Translations under genes and position numbers: made by a program
Notes under the pieces: model-generated
Databases searched by the model: none
The model's input: the letters and a program-made list of their open reading frames with translations, nothing else
Told to the model about the DNA's origin: nothing
Part shown: one piece after another, positions 36,201-44,486 of the stretch
Layout: each line of letters starts with the position of its first letter
Position numbering within the stretch: position 1 is the first letter of the stretch
Assembly: GCF_014284255.1 (NCBI RefSeq)
Contig: NZ_JACOFV010000016.1
Location: 62,001 to 126,000, forward strand
Origin: Cognatundibacterium jejuense
GTDB lineage: Bacteria; Pseudomonadota; Gammaproteobacteria; Burkholderiales; Burkholderiaceae_D
Length of the DNA stretch: 64,000 nt
Direction of reading: 5' to 3'

Positions 36201-36517
36201 GTGGTGGGATGACACCAATACAAGCCTTACGTAGCGCAACCATTAATGGTGCACGCTATTTGGGTTTGGATAAAGATGTGGGGTCTCTTGAGGTAGGGAA
36301 GCTGGCTGATCTGATGATTGTGGATGGCGACGTATTGCACGACATTCGTCAATCCGATCGCGTCACGCAAGTCATGCTGAATGGTCGTTTGTATGACAGC
36401 TCGACGATGAATGAAGTTGGCGTGACCAAAAAAGTCCGTAAGCCATTTTTCTTTGAAGGAAAATCCGGCATCAACGCACCAGTTGGTGCGGCCGAGTATA
36501 GCCACGGCGGTGATTGA
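33212..36517 (+). CDS. Exported beta-propeller (TolB/PD40-like) and amidohydrolase fusion
   Basis: The 1101-residue product has a signal peptide (~30 residues, ending AHAADA). Residues ~55-640 form TolB-like propeller blades with repeated F-S-P-D-G-K motifs (ARFSPDGKQIAYMSD, WSPDGQYIA, FSRDGKNVVF, ISPDGQWLAF). Residues ~675-1075 are a metal-dependent amidohydrolase with the first metal motif LPGLVDVHWHGG, the carboxylated-lysine candidate in ISVKSYNQP, a histidine in GHTGVEHALP, and VNLGAHGQREGL. The final SLEVGKLADLMIVDGD is the amidohydrolase signature. It is probably a periplasmic peptidase- or imidase-like enzyme; the substrate is unknown. GGGGAGAAGG precedes the ATG. It follows the branched acyl-CoA genes but has its own leader and terminator. 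Confidence 0.85.
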   Translation: MRGSKVLPGLLPGVVAIMMCFPAFVAHAADAAKPEVKTEAEVKKWDVNHPPGEAKTVNIDTRTGTWMSVDVSPDGQQVIFDLLGDLYLLPIKGGEAKPLTHSIAWEMQARFSPDGKQIAYMSDAGGGDNIWVMNVDGSNAHAVTKEDFRLLNNPVWSPDGQYIAARKHYSGTRSLGSGEIWMYHTSGGSGVQLNEKPNWQKDLGEPAFSPDGRYVYYSQDTTEGNSFEYNKDSNGQIYQIFRKDLQDGKVKAIVGGPGGAVRPVPSPDGKYLAFVRRIRNQSTLFLKNLDTGEEVAAWPELERDMQESWAIHGVYPSFAWMPGSKEIVVWAQGKIWRLDPFAQKATEIPFHVKDTREIRSAVRFPHAVAPDQFDVHQLRSVNVAPQGDKVVYSALGHLYIRDLPNGTPHRLTKQNSYFEYFPSFSRDGKNVVFTTWDDQKTGSVRSINVASGKETVLTSRPGKYTQARFSPDGKQVVFVKSKGGYLTTPWFAMETGVYIVDADGKSPARLLTEEGSAPQFGKDSKEVFVSRTKYTSEVDWTTSLVKIPLDGKPEQAVANSEFAGEFAISPDGQWLAFGERFHAYVTPLPTVGKPFTIGPKMDALPVKQLDINAGQYLHWSGDSKQIHFALGDELFTRDLKDAFAFVPGAPAELPKPVEHGLKIGFTETADKPHGTTVISGGRIATMRGDEVIENGRLVIVDNRITQIGKASDITIPAGATQINATGKTILPGLVDVHWHGGMGEGGIIPQQSWIDYASLAFGVTTLHDPSNDSNEIFSHSEMQKAGAVVAPRIFSTGTILYGAKANFSAVVNNLDDALTHLKRQKALGAISVKSYNQPRRDQRQQVLEAARETEMMVVPEGGSLFEANMTMVIDGHTGVEHALPVAKVYDDVTQLWSQTQVGFTPTLGVAYGGLDGEHYWYAHTDVWKHPLLSKYVPRTILESRSVRREIAPEEDYNVFRAAEVATTLQNAGVPVNLGAHGQREGLAAHWELWTLVRGGMTPIQALRSATINGARYLGLDKDVGSLEVGKLADLMIVDGDVLHDIRQSDRVTQVMLNGRLYDSSTMNEVGVTKKVRKPFFFEGKSGINAPVGAAEYSHGGD

Positions 36518-36537
36518 TCGTCCTTGCTTTGCAGTCA

Positions 36538-36573
36538 AAAAACCTCATCAACAATGTTGGTGAGGTTTTTTTA
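36538..36573 (+). terminator. Terminator after the propeller-amidohydrolase gene
   Basis: AACCTCATCAAC and GTTGGTGAGGTT form a 12-base-pair stem with one wobble and an AAT loop, followed by a run of T. It lies 20 bases after the stop. Confidence 0.92.
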
Positions 36574-36600
36574 TGGGTTGATGACCCAGTAAAGGGTGAA

Positions 36601-36647
36601 TGCAACCCGCCAATGTTGCTCTCACTGTAATCTCAGTGCGGGTTGCA
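36601..36647. repeat. Intergenic inverted repeat
   Basis: TGCAACCCGC at 36601-36610 and GCGGGTTGCA at 36638-36647 are a perfect 10-base inverted repeat with a 27-base centre. The motif GGGTTGCACC also appears near 8529, so it may be a dispersed palindromic element. There is no T-tract. Confidence 0.45.
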
Positions 36648-36701
36648 CCAGCCCGACAAATGATGTGTTCGCATGCTGATGCACGTTCTATTTTTCCGAA
36701 G

Positions 36702-37220
36702 TTATTTTTTTGAATTAATTTTTTCTATCAACTCTTCTGTTGATGCCTGTTGATCAGCATTGAGCGTCAAGTCTTTGACAGCCACACCACCAATTTGCGT
36801 AAATTTTTTGACGTTGAATAAATGTTTTTTATCTTTATTGGTCATGATTGACCAGCGTGTCATATTGCCGTCGATGTGTATCAATAGATCTTCTGACAAG
36901 AGAGGGAAGTTTGGTTTACACCATTCGCCGATTCTGTTTTGTAGCTTGATGTTGGAAGCAGTCTGCGTTCCGAGTAAGGTTTCTTCTACCTGTATCCTGG
37001 TTTCCTCACAGCCGCAGTCGTTTGAGAGGGTGATAGTCCTTGTGCCATCTGCATTGGCCTTCATGTTGCCATTGAGTTCCGGGCATGATTGGCTTCCGGA
37101 TGGAAGCAGTGTGATCGAAGTGACTCGTCCAATAATGAGTTGTTCTTCGGCTAAAACGTGGCTGCAGACACTCGTTAATATGGTAAACGAGCTTGCGAAT
37201 AACAAGTTTTTTCTTATCAT
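36702..37220 (-). CDS. Hypothetical secreted protein
   Basis: The 172-residue product starts at the ATG at 37220, because the following residues form a signal peptide (IRKNLLFASSFTILTSVCSHVLAEE); the frame runs further upstream from a TTG without support. The mature ~147 residues contain a Cys pair (DCGCEET), two further cysteines (SCPELNG, WCKPNFP) and a C-terminal Lys/Glu-rich helix. I recognise no family. It probably folds as a small disulfide-bonded periplasmic protein. No good ribosome site is seen. It is monocistronic, with a LysR gene downstream-to-upstream on the same strand. Confidence 0.65.
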   Translation of the reverse strand: MIRKNLLFASSFTILTSVCSHVLAEEQLIIGRVTSITLLPSGSQSCPELNGNMKANADGTRTITLSNDCGCEETRIQVEETLLGTQTASNIKLQNRIGEWCKPNFPLLSEDLLIHIDGNMTRWSIMTNKDKKHLFNVKKFTQIGGVAVKDLTLNADQQASTEELIEKINSKK

Positions 37221-37409
37221 GATGTGGTTGGTATTGTATTTTTCGGTTGGGCTTTGAGTCGTATCTGGCTCGTAAGCGGGCAATTAATATAATGGCAATA
37301 GCTATTATATTGGCATTAATGAAGGCACTGTAAATTTGATTTTGCTTGCAGTCTGAACCTGAAATTTACGTTCTGGCGCTTCGAAGCCACCTCGTTCGTA
37401 TATGAAAAA

Positions 37410-38294
37410 CTAGCTAAATTGTGCTTCGTTACGTAGCCATTTGTAGAAAATCTCAAAGGCGTGATTCTGTCTCGAAGATTGAGCATAGATCAGATAGTAA
37501 TGAAGGCGCAATGAAGTTTCTATTTGAAATGGTCGAACGAGTTTGCCTGCAGTGATGTCGCGTTCCGCCAATATTTTTTGCGCGAGCGCTACACCGTGGC
37601 CATCAATGGCCGCCTGGAGGGCAAGGATGGCAAGTGTGAATTTTGGTCCCGAAAATGAATTGACATTCTTAATTTCTAAGGCTGAGAACCAGGCTTCCCA
37701 ACTTGGGTAATCTGAGCTCTCCCAAGTAGTTACTTCATGCAATAAACTTAATTTGGTAAGATCATTCGGATCAGATAATTGTTTGCCAAGCTCCGGACTG
37801 CACACTGGAAACAATTCGGTGGACATGAGCGGCTCCATAATTAAACCTTCAAATTGGTCCCGTTGATAGTCAATCGAAATATCACAATTGAGGTAATTGC
37901 TGTCTATTTCAGAGAAAATCTCCACCATGATATATGGGTGTTCATTTAAGAAACGATACAGTCGCGGCATTAACCACTTCGCCCCTAACGATGGAGGCAC
38001 TCCAACTTTTAGTAGTACATGGGTACGTGTTAATAAAGTATCTGTCGCGAGTTGAAAAATTCGAAAGCCTTCACGTATGTGTGGAAGGTAGCGCTCCCCT
38101 GCTTCGGTGAGTAGCAGTGCATTTCCTGATCTTTGAAAGAGAGCAACACCCAAGTGGTCTTGTAATTTTTTGATTTGATGACTGACTGCTGCGCTCGTCA
38201 CATGCAATTCTTTTGCCGCAACAGTAAAACTTAGGCATTTGGCAGCAACGTCAAATACTTTGAGTGAGTTAAGTGGAGGGAGTCGCTTCGACAT
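37410..38294 (-). CDS. LysR-family regulator, GcvA-like
   Basis: The 294-residue regulator starts at the ATG at 38294, directly behind a strong GAGGAG site. The N-terminal helix-turn-helix begins LPPLNSLKVFDVAAKCLSFT and continues AAKELHVTSAAVSHQIKKLQ, the pattern of the GcvA/AmpR subgroup. The C-terminal co-inducer domain is complete and ends near FYKWLRNE. LysR genes often control a divergent neighbour, but none lies directly upstream here; the next plus-strand gene is over 2 kb away. Its target is therefore unknown. Confidence 0.92.
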   Translation of the reverse strand: MSKRLPPLNSLKVFDVAAKCLSFTVAAKELHVTSAAVSHQIKKLQDHLGVALFQRSGNALLLTEAGERYLPHIREGFRIFQLATDTLLTRTHVLLKVGVPPSLGAKWLMPRLYRFLNEHPYIMVEIFSEIDSNYLNCDISIDYQRDQFEGLIMEPLMSTELFPVCSPELGKQLSDPNDLTKLSLLHEVTTWESSDYPSWEAWFSALEIKNVNSFSGPKFTLAILALQAAIDGHGVALAQKILAERDITAGKLVRPFQIETSLRLHYYLIYAQSSRQNHAFEIFYKWLRNEAQFS

Positions 38295-38689
38295 TGTGAG
38301 CTCCTCTAAAAGTAGAACAATGCTGCCGGGAAATAAATACTAAGTAATTTAATGTATTTAAAAGTAACATTAAGTTTAGATTGACATAGAAGTGTTGAGT
38401 TTTCAAGTAATTAAGAATACTGGAGTGATGGCTTTTGTAGCATTGTGGTTTGTGTAATACGTTTCCAAGGATGTGTCGCAATAATGCTTCAACCACGTTT
38501 GGGATCATCGTCAATTATCCGGGTTACTGGCTTGCTATGACCATACTGAGACAAAGTCGCATAAGTCCTGAAACCACACACGCTTACTTTTTGTGGGCCT
38601 TGATGATTGCCGTCGGCGCAATAAGTTCAAATTTGTCATCAGAACGAATGGCAAACTGGCGGGATTTTGTATTGCCTAATCGTGCTCAA
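38295..38689. other. Gene-free stretch upstream of the LysR gene
   Basis: This is about 395 AT-rich bases (especially 38330-38420) between the LysR start and the hairpin at 38690. A plus-strand open frame of 95 codons here has no ribosome site or family resemblance. The LysR promoter should lie in it; I could not place -35/-10 elements with confidence. Confidence 0.4.
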
Positions 38690-38720
38690 AACATGGTGCT
38701 GTTGGAAACAGCACCATGTT
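38690..38720 (-). terminator. Strong hairpin after the DUF3472 gene
   Basis: AACATGGTGCTGTT at 38690-38703 and AACAGCACCATGTT at 38707-38720 form a perfect 14-base-pair stem with a 3-base loop. On the minus strand it is followed by only a short TTTT, and it lies 38 bases past the stop of the DUF3472 gene. It is probably that gene's terminator. Confidence 0.65.
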
Positions 38721-38757
38721 GCAAAGCCTTGGTATGAGCGCGAATACCTTTCGTTAT

Positions 38758-40107
38758 TTATTGAATTGGTAGAGTTTTGACATCGACCGCTGGGGGTACT
38801 CTGGTTGCCGGACGATTATATTGCTGATCAGAAGTAACATAATCGTTAAAAAATCCGCCATTTTTTAAGAAGAACAAACCATTTTGTAGGCCGCCCGCGT
38901 AGTCCATTCTCTGTTTATTTGTTGCCGTAGGATCACCAGTGTAACTGGCAGAAGTGATTTCTGTCCAAACGCCTGTGGTGCTTCTGGCCCATTGATTGCC
39001 ATAGAGTGCGCTACGACCAAGATAGCCGTTGGAATCAATAAAATTCTCTAAAAACGAATAAACGCCGTTGTGGTAAGTTTTTGTGTTTGGTCGATTCCAG
39101 GTCGCTATGAATTTCCAGGTGTTAAGTTCCGGAGCGAATAGCCAGGCGGAATAATCAGTGCTGCCATTTGTATTTGGGGTTATTTTTGTGATGAATTTGT
39201 AGGTATTTCCTGTGATCCAATTGTAAGGGTAGGCCGCTTGTCCACCAGTTCCTTCACCATCAAAGGTACGGACTGTGACACCTGTGCCGACCTGTTTTGC
39301 CGTAGTTTTACCTTGTAATGGATTCCATACCGAAAATATGGCGATGCGACCAGTCTCTTTGACTTGAATACCAAAATAGCCTTCACCAAAACCATTTGCC
39401 ATGTAATAAGAACCAATTTGATCCTGGCCTTTTGGTACTGTCACTTCACTATAGAAATATTCTGTTGAGTCTGGCACCGTATATGCCAGGTGTACAGAAG
39501 GACCTCGACGAGACCAGTAGTAATTATTTGGGTCATTTGCATAGATCAAACCGTTGCTCGCGGTACCTGCAACTTGAAGCGCGGTTATGTCTCCGAAATA
39601 ACTACCAACTTTAGTTACGCCTTGCAGGTCAACTTTGACATAGCCTGGTGAACTGACATTGAAAGAGCAAACTGGATAAGACTTAGTCTCAGTACCTTTT
39701 AGGTCCACAGTTGATGATTGACCGTTTAATGAGATGCTGACGGTGCTACTAGTTGCGCCGTTCAAACTTCCAAGCAAAGCGAGTTTTAACTCCCCTGGAT
39801 TGCTGACGCGAAAATAGGTGCTAATAACCGTGGAGTTGCTCGTCCATGCATGAAGTCCAGTTGCTCCCGCGCCACTATCTATGGATTCGGTGGCGTTTGG
39901 TTGCGCTTGCGTAATAAATCCGTTACCAGAGAGTGCGATAGTTGCGGTCGGAGTAAAAGAGGTTGGGGTGCACGATGCTGCTGCAATTTTCGCATGAGGC
40001 GTAACTTTACCGAACGGATTGATGGTAGCACTTGAGTTTTGTTGAGCAAAACTTGTCATGCATTGAGACATTAATAAAAACATGCTTACTCTGAATACGA
40101 TTTTCAT
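38758..40107 (-). CDS. Secreted DUF3472-domain protein
   Basis: The 449-residue product has a signal peptide (MKIVFRVSMFLLMSQCMTSFAQQ). Residues ~55-180 resemble a DUF5077-like beta-sandwich (ALSGNGFITQ..., STYFRVSNPGEL, GSYFGDITALQV). Residues ~195-430 match the DUF3472 pattern: NYYWSRRGPSVHLAY, FYSEVTVPKGQDQIGSYYMANGFGEGYFGIQ, then IAIFSVWNPLQGKT. The family is extracellular and may bind or process carbohydrates, but this is unproven. TGGAGAT precedes the ATG. It is an isolated gene, and the base composition around it looks more AT-rich than in the operons on either side, so acquisition is possible. Confidence 0.8.
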   Translation of the reverse strand: MKIVFRVSMFLLMSQCMTSFAQQNSSATINPFGKVTPHAKIAAASCTPTSFTPTATIALSGNGFITQAQPNATESIDSGAGATGLHAWTSNSTVISTYFRVSNPGELKLALLGSLNGATSSTVSISLNGQSSTVDLKGTETKSYPVCSFNVSSPGYVKVDLQGVTKVGSYFGDITALQVAGTASNGLIYANDPNNYYWSRRGPSVHLAYTVPDSTEYFYSEVTVPKGQDQIGSYYMANGFGEGYFGIQVKETGRIAIFSVWNPLQGKTTAKQVGTGVTVRTFDGEGTGGQAAYPYNWITGNTYKFITKITPNTNGSTDYSAWLFAPELNTWKFIATWNRPNTKTYHNGVYSFLENFIDSNGYLGRSALYGNQWARSTTGVWTEITSASYTGDPTATNKQRMDYAGGLQNGLFFLKNGGFFNDYVTSDQQYNRPATRVPPAVDVKTLPIQ

Positions 40108-40694
40108 GTCAGATCTCCAGGAAAATGTTTAACGGATATTGATGATGTGGTCGTTGTACACAGGAATAGGAATAGGAATAGGCTTATCTACTTCGGCGCA
40201 CAACGAGTCTGTCTATCTTCCAGAATATGCATCAATGAAATTCCCCGTTTATCCGTCTATGTCGGCACAAGTTTGGTTAGCGGAAAGAGTATTGATCCAT
40301 AGGGTGTTGATAGACCAACTCACTTTATGTGTACCGTATGTTAAAAACAAATGAGTTTAATTTGATAACATATTAGGTAAATTTGATGCGTTTTCTGTCG
40401 ATAATCACGAAATTACGTTGGGATTAATTGAAGAATTGGGTAAAAGGCTTTCGTGTGTATCCAGTTTCTTCACCTTACTTGGGGGCGTTACTCCTGATAA
40501 AAATTAGTTCTTGGTCAAATCTACGTCCGTTTAGATACAGTTAGACCTAAGTAAAAACACGAGGTGTATCCTTTATTTGGTCTTGAGTGTGTCAAAATAG
40601 CGTTTTAAGCATTTTTGCCCTGTCATTTTATTTGAATGGCAACAATGGCAAGTTAAATGCCGCGATTTCTTATCCAACTTACTGGAGTCACATC
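40108..40694. other. Gene-free stretch before the aminotransferase gene
   Basis: These 587 AT-rich bases lie between divergent genes. They contain a short tandem repeat, GGAATA three times (about 40163-40180). A 71-codon plus-strand open frame starting at 40139 runs through that repeat and has no support. The promoter of the aminotransferase gene must lie near the right end. I see no RNA gene. Confidence 0.4.
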
Positions 40695-41888
40695 ATGTTT
40701 CAGCACGTCGAAGCCTATCCTGGCGATCCTATCTTGTCTCTGAACGAAGCATTTGGCAAAGATCCACGCCCAAATAAGATCAATCTGTCGATTGGTATTT
40801 ATTTTGATGATGCAGGCAAGATTCCTATGTTGCCATCGGTACGTGCTGCTGAACATAAAGTTGTGGCTGATGCGGGTGCACGTCCTTACCTGCCTATGGA
40901 AGGTGCGGCGAATTTCCGCACTGCAGTGCAAGAATTGTTGTTCGGTAAAGATAGCGTAGCGGTCAAAGCTGGTCGCGTGGTGACCATGCAAATGGTGGGT
41001 TCTTCTGGTGGTTTGAAAATCGGTGGCGACTTTATTAAACGCTATTTCCCTGCTTCAACGATGCTGGTGAGTGATCCGACATGGGATAACCACCGCGCTG
41101 TTTTCGAAGGCTGCGGTATCACAGTGAAAACTTATCCATACTACGACGCGGCGACTGGCGGCTTGCGTTTTGATGCAATGTTGGAAGCACTGAAATCTGC
41201 GGAAAAACACAGCGTTGTGTTGTTACATGCCTGCTGCCACAACCCAACGGGTGTTGATCTGACGAAAGCGCAATGGCAAGCTTTGGTGCCAGTATTGAAA
41301 GAGCGTGAATTGATCGCCTTTTTGGATTTGGCGTATCAAGGTTATGGCGATGGCATTGAAGAAGATGCGTACGCTATTCGTTTGCTGGCTGACCAAGGTT
41401 TGAGCTTCCTGGTTGCTAACTCGTTCTCTAAGAGTATGAGTCTGTACGGCGAGCGTTGCGGTGCATTGAGTGTAGTATGCCCTGACGCAGCGCAAGCAGT
41501 GAATGTTTTGGGACAGATGAAAGCAACAATTCGTCGCAATTATTCCAACCCCCCGATGCACGGTGGTCAGTTGGTTGCGCGCGTGTTAAGCGACCCAGAA
41601 CTGCGTCCTATGTGGGAAGCAGAAGTGGTTGCGATGCGTGATCGTATTCAGGCAATGCGCCGTAAATTGCACGATGTGTTGAGTGCAAAATTGCCTGGTC
41701 GAGATTTCAGCTACTTCCTGACACAACGCGGTATGTTCAGCTACACCGGTCTGAGCGCGGAACAATGCGATCGTCTGAAGGAAGAATTCGGCGTGTATCT
41801 GGTACGTTCTGGTCGTATGTGTGTGGCTGGTTTGAATACTGGTAACGTTGAAGCGACTGCAAATGCGATGGCAGCTGTATTGGGTTAA
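40695..41888 (+). CDS. tyrB: Aromatic-amino-acid/aspartate aminotransferase
   Basis: The 397-residue class I pyridoxal-phosphate aminotransferase starts at the ATG at 40695 with TGGAG seven bases upstream. The cofactor lysine is Lys246 (NSFSKSMSLYGERCG), and LHACCHNPTGVDL holds the cofactor-binding asparagine. The N terminus MFQHVEAYPGDPILSLNEAF is that of the AspC/TyrB group in Burkholderiales. It makes or degrades aromatic amino acids with 2-oxoglutarate; aspartate is a possible alternative substrate. Confidence 0.9.
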   Translation: MFQHVEAYPGDPILSLNEAFGKDPRPNKINLSIGIYFDDAGKIPMLPSVRAAEHKVVADAGARPYLPMEGAANFRTAVQELLFGKDSVAVKAGRVVTMQMVGSSGGLKIGGDFIKRYFPASTMLVSDPTWDNHRAVFEGCGITVKTYPYYDAATGGLRFDAMLEALKSAEKHSVVLLHACCHNPTGVDLTKAQWQALVPVLKERELIAFLDLAYQGYGDGIEEDAYAIRLLADQGLSFLVANSFSKSMSLYGERCGALSVVCPDAAQAVNVLGQMKATIRRNYSNPPMHGGQLVARVLSDPELRPMWEAEVVAMRDRIQAMRRKLHDVLSAKLPGRDFSYFLTQRGMFSYTGLSAEQCDRLKEEFGVYLVRSGRMCVAGLNTGNVEATANAMAAVLG

Positions 41889-41913
41889 TTTTTAGCTTAA
41901 TGTACGAATAAAA

Positions 41914-41941
41914 GAGCGATGCTTCAGGCATCGCTTTTTTA
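41914..41941. terminator. Bidirectional terminator between tyrB and murI
   Basis: AGCGATGC and GCATCGCT form a perfect 8-base-pair stem around TTCAG, with six T residues on the plus side and CTTTTATT on the minus side. It can end both tyrB and the convergent murI. Confidence 0.88.
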
Positions 41942-41981
41942 TTGTTCTTCGTAGAGTATGCCTACAAATTATTCGATGAAG

Positions 41982-42857
41982 TCAACATGGGCTTACTGCG
42001 GGGGCGACATCGGTCATGGCAAAAATATGTACTTCCGAATCTGGTATTTTTAACAGATGGTTAAATGCATTGCGTAGGCTGCTTTTGCTACTCGTGGTGT
42101 AGGCAGAAATGGTTGGTGGACGTTGAATTGCCAGTAAAGACAGACCCGCTTGTTCGAGCAGCCTTTGCAATTGTGTGGCTACTGCTAATCCAGTATCGAC
42201 TAGTTGAATGTTCGTTGTGCTTGTTTGAGTTTCAGACTGATATTCTCGTATTACTTGTTCTATCAAATTGACGACGAAAGGATAATGGGTGCAGCCAAGT
42301 ACTAAGGTGTCTGCGCCTGCTTGTAGCAATGGCGTGACGTAATTGCGTACCAATTTTAAAGTGGCGACTGAACGTAGTTCCCCTTTTTCTATTTGATTGA
42401 CGAGGCCGACGCAGGCTTGTACTTCAAATTGGACTGAGCTTTCTGCACTGATATGTGCGCGTAAATTGTTGAATTTTTCACTTTGCAAAGTGAATTGCGT
42501 AGCCAGAACGCCGACGACGTTGCTTTGGCTTATGGTAGCGGCTGGTTTTAAACCAGGCTCTATACCGATGATGATCAAATCTGGGTAACGTTCACGCAGC
42601 GCTTTAATTGCTGCGGCAGTTGCGGTATTGCAGGCAACGACCAGTGCTTTGATATGTTGTTGTAATAGGAATTCTGTTACTGCGATACAGCGTTCAGTGA
42701 TATCAGCTTCTGATTTTTCACCATAAGGAGCGAATGCAGAATCAGCAAAATAGATCAGTGATTCATGGGGCAGGATATGGCGTATATGCTGCAACACAGA
42801 TAAGCCACCAATTCCAGAATCAAACACCCCGACAGGCGCAAAACGATCAAATTTCAT
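41982..42857 (-). CDS. murI: Glutamate racemase MurI
   Basis: The 291-residue enzyme makes D-glutamate for peptidoglycan. The start motif GVFDSGIGGLSVLQ is followed by the two catalytic cysteines, Cys76 (VACNTATA) and Cys189 (GCTHYPF). An AAAGGAATA ribosome site precedes the ATG. The gene lies 111 bases downstream of the fumarase gene on the same strand, with a perfect inverted repeat between them. The length is slightly above that of many MurI proteins because of a C-terminal tail of ~20 residues. Confidence 0.95.
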   Translation of the reverse strand: MKFDRFAPVGVFDSGIGGLSVLQHIRHILPHESLIYFADSAFAPYGEKSEADITERCIAVTEFLLQQHIKALVVACNTATAAAIKALRERYPDLIIIGIEPGLKPAATISQSNVVGVLATQFTLQSEKFNNLRAHISAESSVQFEVQACVGLVNQIEKGELRSVATLKLVRNYVTPLLQAGADTLVLGCTHYPFVVNLIEQVIREYQSETQTSTTNIQLVDTGLAVATQLQRLLEQAGLSLLAIQRPPTISAYTTSSKSSLRNAFNHLLKIPDSEVHIFAMTDVAPAVSPC

Positions 42858-42878
42858 TTGGGATATTCCTTTTCTGGT

Positions 42879-42921
42879 CTGGGCTCACATTAGCTAATGA
42901 ATCAAACTAAGATGAGCCCAG
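42879..42921 (-). repeat. Perfect inverted repeat between fumarase and murI genes
   Basis: CTGGGCTCA at 42879-42887 and TGAGCCCAG at 42913-42921 form a perfect 9-base-pair stem with a 25-base loop. There is no T-tract on the minus strand, so it is not a standard terminator. It may stabilise or separate the fumarase message, or modulate read-through to murI. Confidence 0.5.
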
Positions 42922-42968
42922 TCTTTGTTGCTATTCTGTTTTTGTTACTTTAATTTGCAGGCATTCAA

Positions 42969-44486
42969 TTAGTTGACAGGGATGATGCCTATCTTTGCTT
43001 GCCATTCTTTTGGTCCGGTTTTGTGTACTGATGTGCCTTGTGAATCCACCGCAACGGTGACTGGCATATCGACGACATCAAATTCATAAATCGCTTCCAT
43101 ACCCAGATCAGCAAAACCAACCACCGTCGCAGATTTAATCGCTTTTGACACGAGGTAAGCCGCGCCACCAACTGCCATCAGATATGCAGATTGATGTTTT
43201 TTAATCGACTCAATCGCAACCGGGCCACGTTCCGCTTTACCGATCATGGAAATTAAACCGGTTTTTTCCAGCATCATGTCGGTGAATTTATCCATACGTG
43301 TGGCCGTTGTCGGGCCAGCTGGGCCAACGGCTTCATCACGGACTGGATCCACTGGACCAACGTAGTAGATTACACGGTTAGTGAAATCCACTGGCAAGGA
43401 TTCACCTTTAGCCAGCATGTCTTGAATGCGCTTATGCGCTGCATCGCGACCAGTCAGCATCTTGCCGTTCAACAGCAAAGTCTGACCTGGTTTCCAGGAC
43501 GCGACTTCTTCTTTGGTCAAGGTATTGAGGTCAACGCTTTTGGATTTTTCTGTGTCTGGCGTCCAGTGAACTTCAGGCCAGTCAGACAGTTTTGGTGGTT
43601 CGATATAACTTGGGCCTGAGCCATCAAGAACAAAGTGGGCGTGACGTGTTGCTGCGCAGTTTGGAATCATCGCCACTGGTTTTGATGCCGCGTGGGTTGG
43701 GTACATATTGATTTTCACGTCTAGCACTGTGGTCAGGCCACCCAGACCTTGTGCACCAATGCCGAGGGCATTGATCTTGTCGCACAATTCAATACGCAAT
43801 TCTTCGGTTTTGTTTTGCGGGCCGCGTTGTTTGAGTTCGTACATGTCGATGTCGTCCATCAAGGACTCTTTTGCCATCAACATCGCTTTTTCAGCGGTAC
43901 CACCGATACCAATACCGAGCATGCCTGGCGGACACCAGCCAGCGCCCATGGTCGGTACTGTTTTCATGACCCAGTCAACTAAGGAGTCAGATGGGTTGAG
44001 CATAACAAACTTGGTTTTGTTTTCGGAGCCACCACCTTTAGCAGCAACCTTAACGTCAACGGTATTACCAGGCACCAGTTCCATATGAACTACCGCTGGC
44101 GTATTGTCTTTGGTGTTTTTACGTTCGAATTGTGGGTCAGCAACGATAGAAGCACGCAGTTTGTTTTCAGCCAGATTGTAGCCTTGGCGTACACCTTCAT
44201 TCACGGCATCAATGATAGAGCCAGAGAAACCTTCAAATCTCACGCCCATACCGATTTTGAGGAACACGTTGACGATACCGGTATCCTGGCAAATTGGACG
44301 TTTGCCCTCTGCGCACATGCGTGAGTTGGTCAGAATCTGTGCAATTGCATCTTTGGCGGCTGGGCTTTGTTCTGCTTCATAAGCGCGCGCCAGATGGGCG
44401 ATGTAATCGGCAGGGTGGTAATAACTGATGTATTGCAGCGCGGCTGCTACGGATTCGATCAGATCGTCTTGCTTGATGACTGTCAT
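42969..44486 (-). CDS. Fumarate hydratase, class I (iron-sulfur)
   Basis: The 505-residue [4Fe-4S] enzyme interconverts fumarate and malate in the citric-acid cycle. It is the single-chain class I type, with alpha and beta domains joined. The alpha part has RPICQDTGIVNVFLKIG (cluster cysteine), a second Cys in AGWCPPGMLGIGIGG, and a third in MIPNCAATRHAHFVL. The beta part includes VGPAGPTTATRMD and GKAERGPVAIE. All three cluster cysteines are present. It is divergent from acs; AcnA/B are not in the window. Confidence 0.95.
   Translation of the reverse strand: MTVIKQDDLIESVAAALQYISYYHPADYIAHLARAYEAEQSPAAKDAIAQILTNSRMCAEGKRPICQDTGIVNVFLKIGMGVRFEGFSGSIIDAVNEGVRQGYNLAENKLRASIVADPQFERKNTKDNTPAVVHMELVPGNTVDVKVAAKGGGSENKTKFVMLNPSDSLVDWVMKTVPTMGAGWCPPGMLGIGIGGTAEKAMLMAKESLMDDIDMYELKQRGPQNKTEELRIELCDKINALGIGAQGLGGLTTVLDVKINMYPTHAASKPVAMIPNCAATRHAHFVLDGSGPSYIEPPKLSDWPEVHWTPDTEKSKSVDLNTLTKEEVASWKPGQTLLLNGKMLTGRDAAHKRIQDMLAKGESLPVDFTNRVIYYVGPVDPVRDEAVGPAGPTTATRMDKFTDMMLEKTGLISMIGKAERGPVAIESIKKHQSAYLMAVGGAAYLVSKAIKSATVVGFADLGMEAIYEFDVVDMPVTVAVDSQGTSVHKTGPKEWQAKIGIIPVN

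Noticed and set aside
38450-38737. 95-codon plus-strand open frame between the LysR and DUF3472 genes
   Set aside because: No ribosome site or recognisable fold, and it runs through the strong hairpin at 38690-38720.
40163-40180. GGAATA x3 as a phase-variable repeat
   Set aside because: Only three units, outside any supported gene; too short to suggest slippage control.
40139-40354. 71-codon plus-strand open frame beginning in the GGAATA repeat
   Set aside because: The reading frame consists partly of a Gly-Ile repeat from the tandem GGAATA; no other support.
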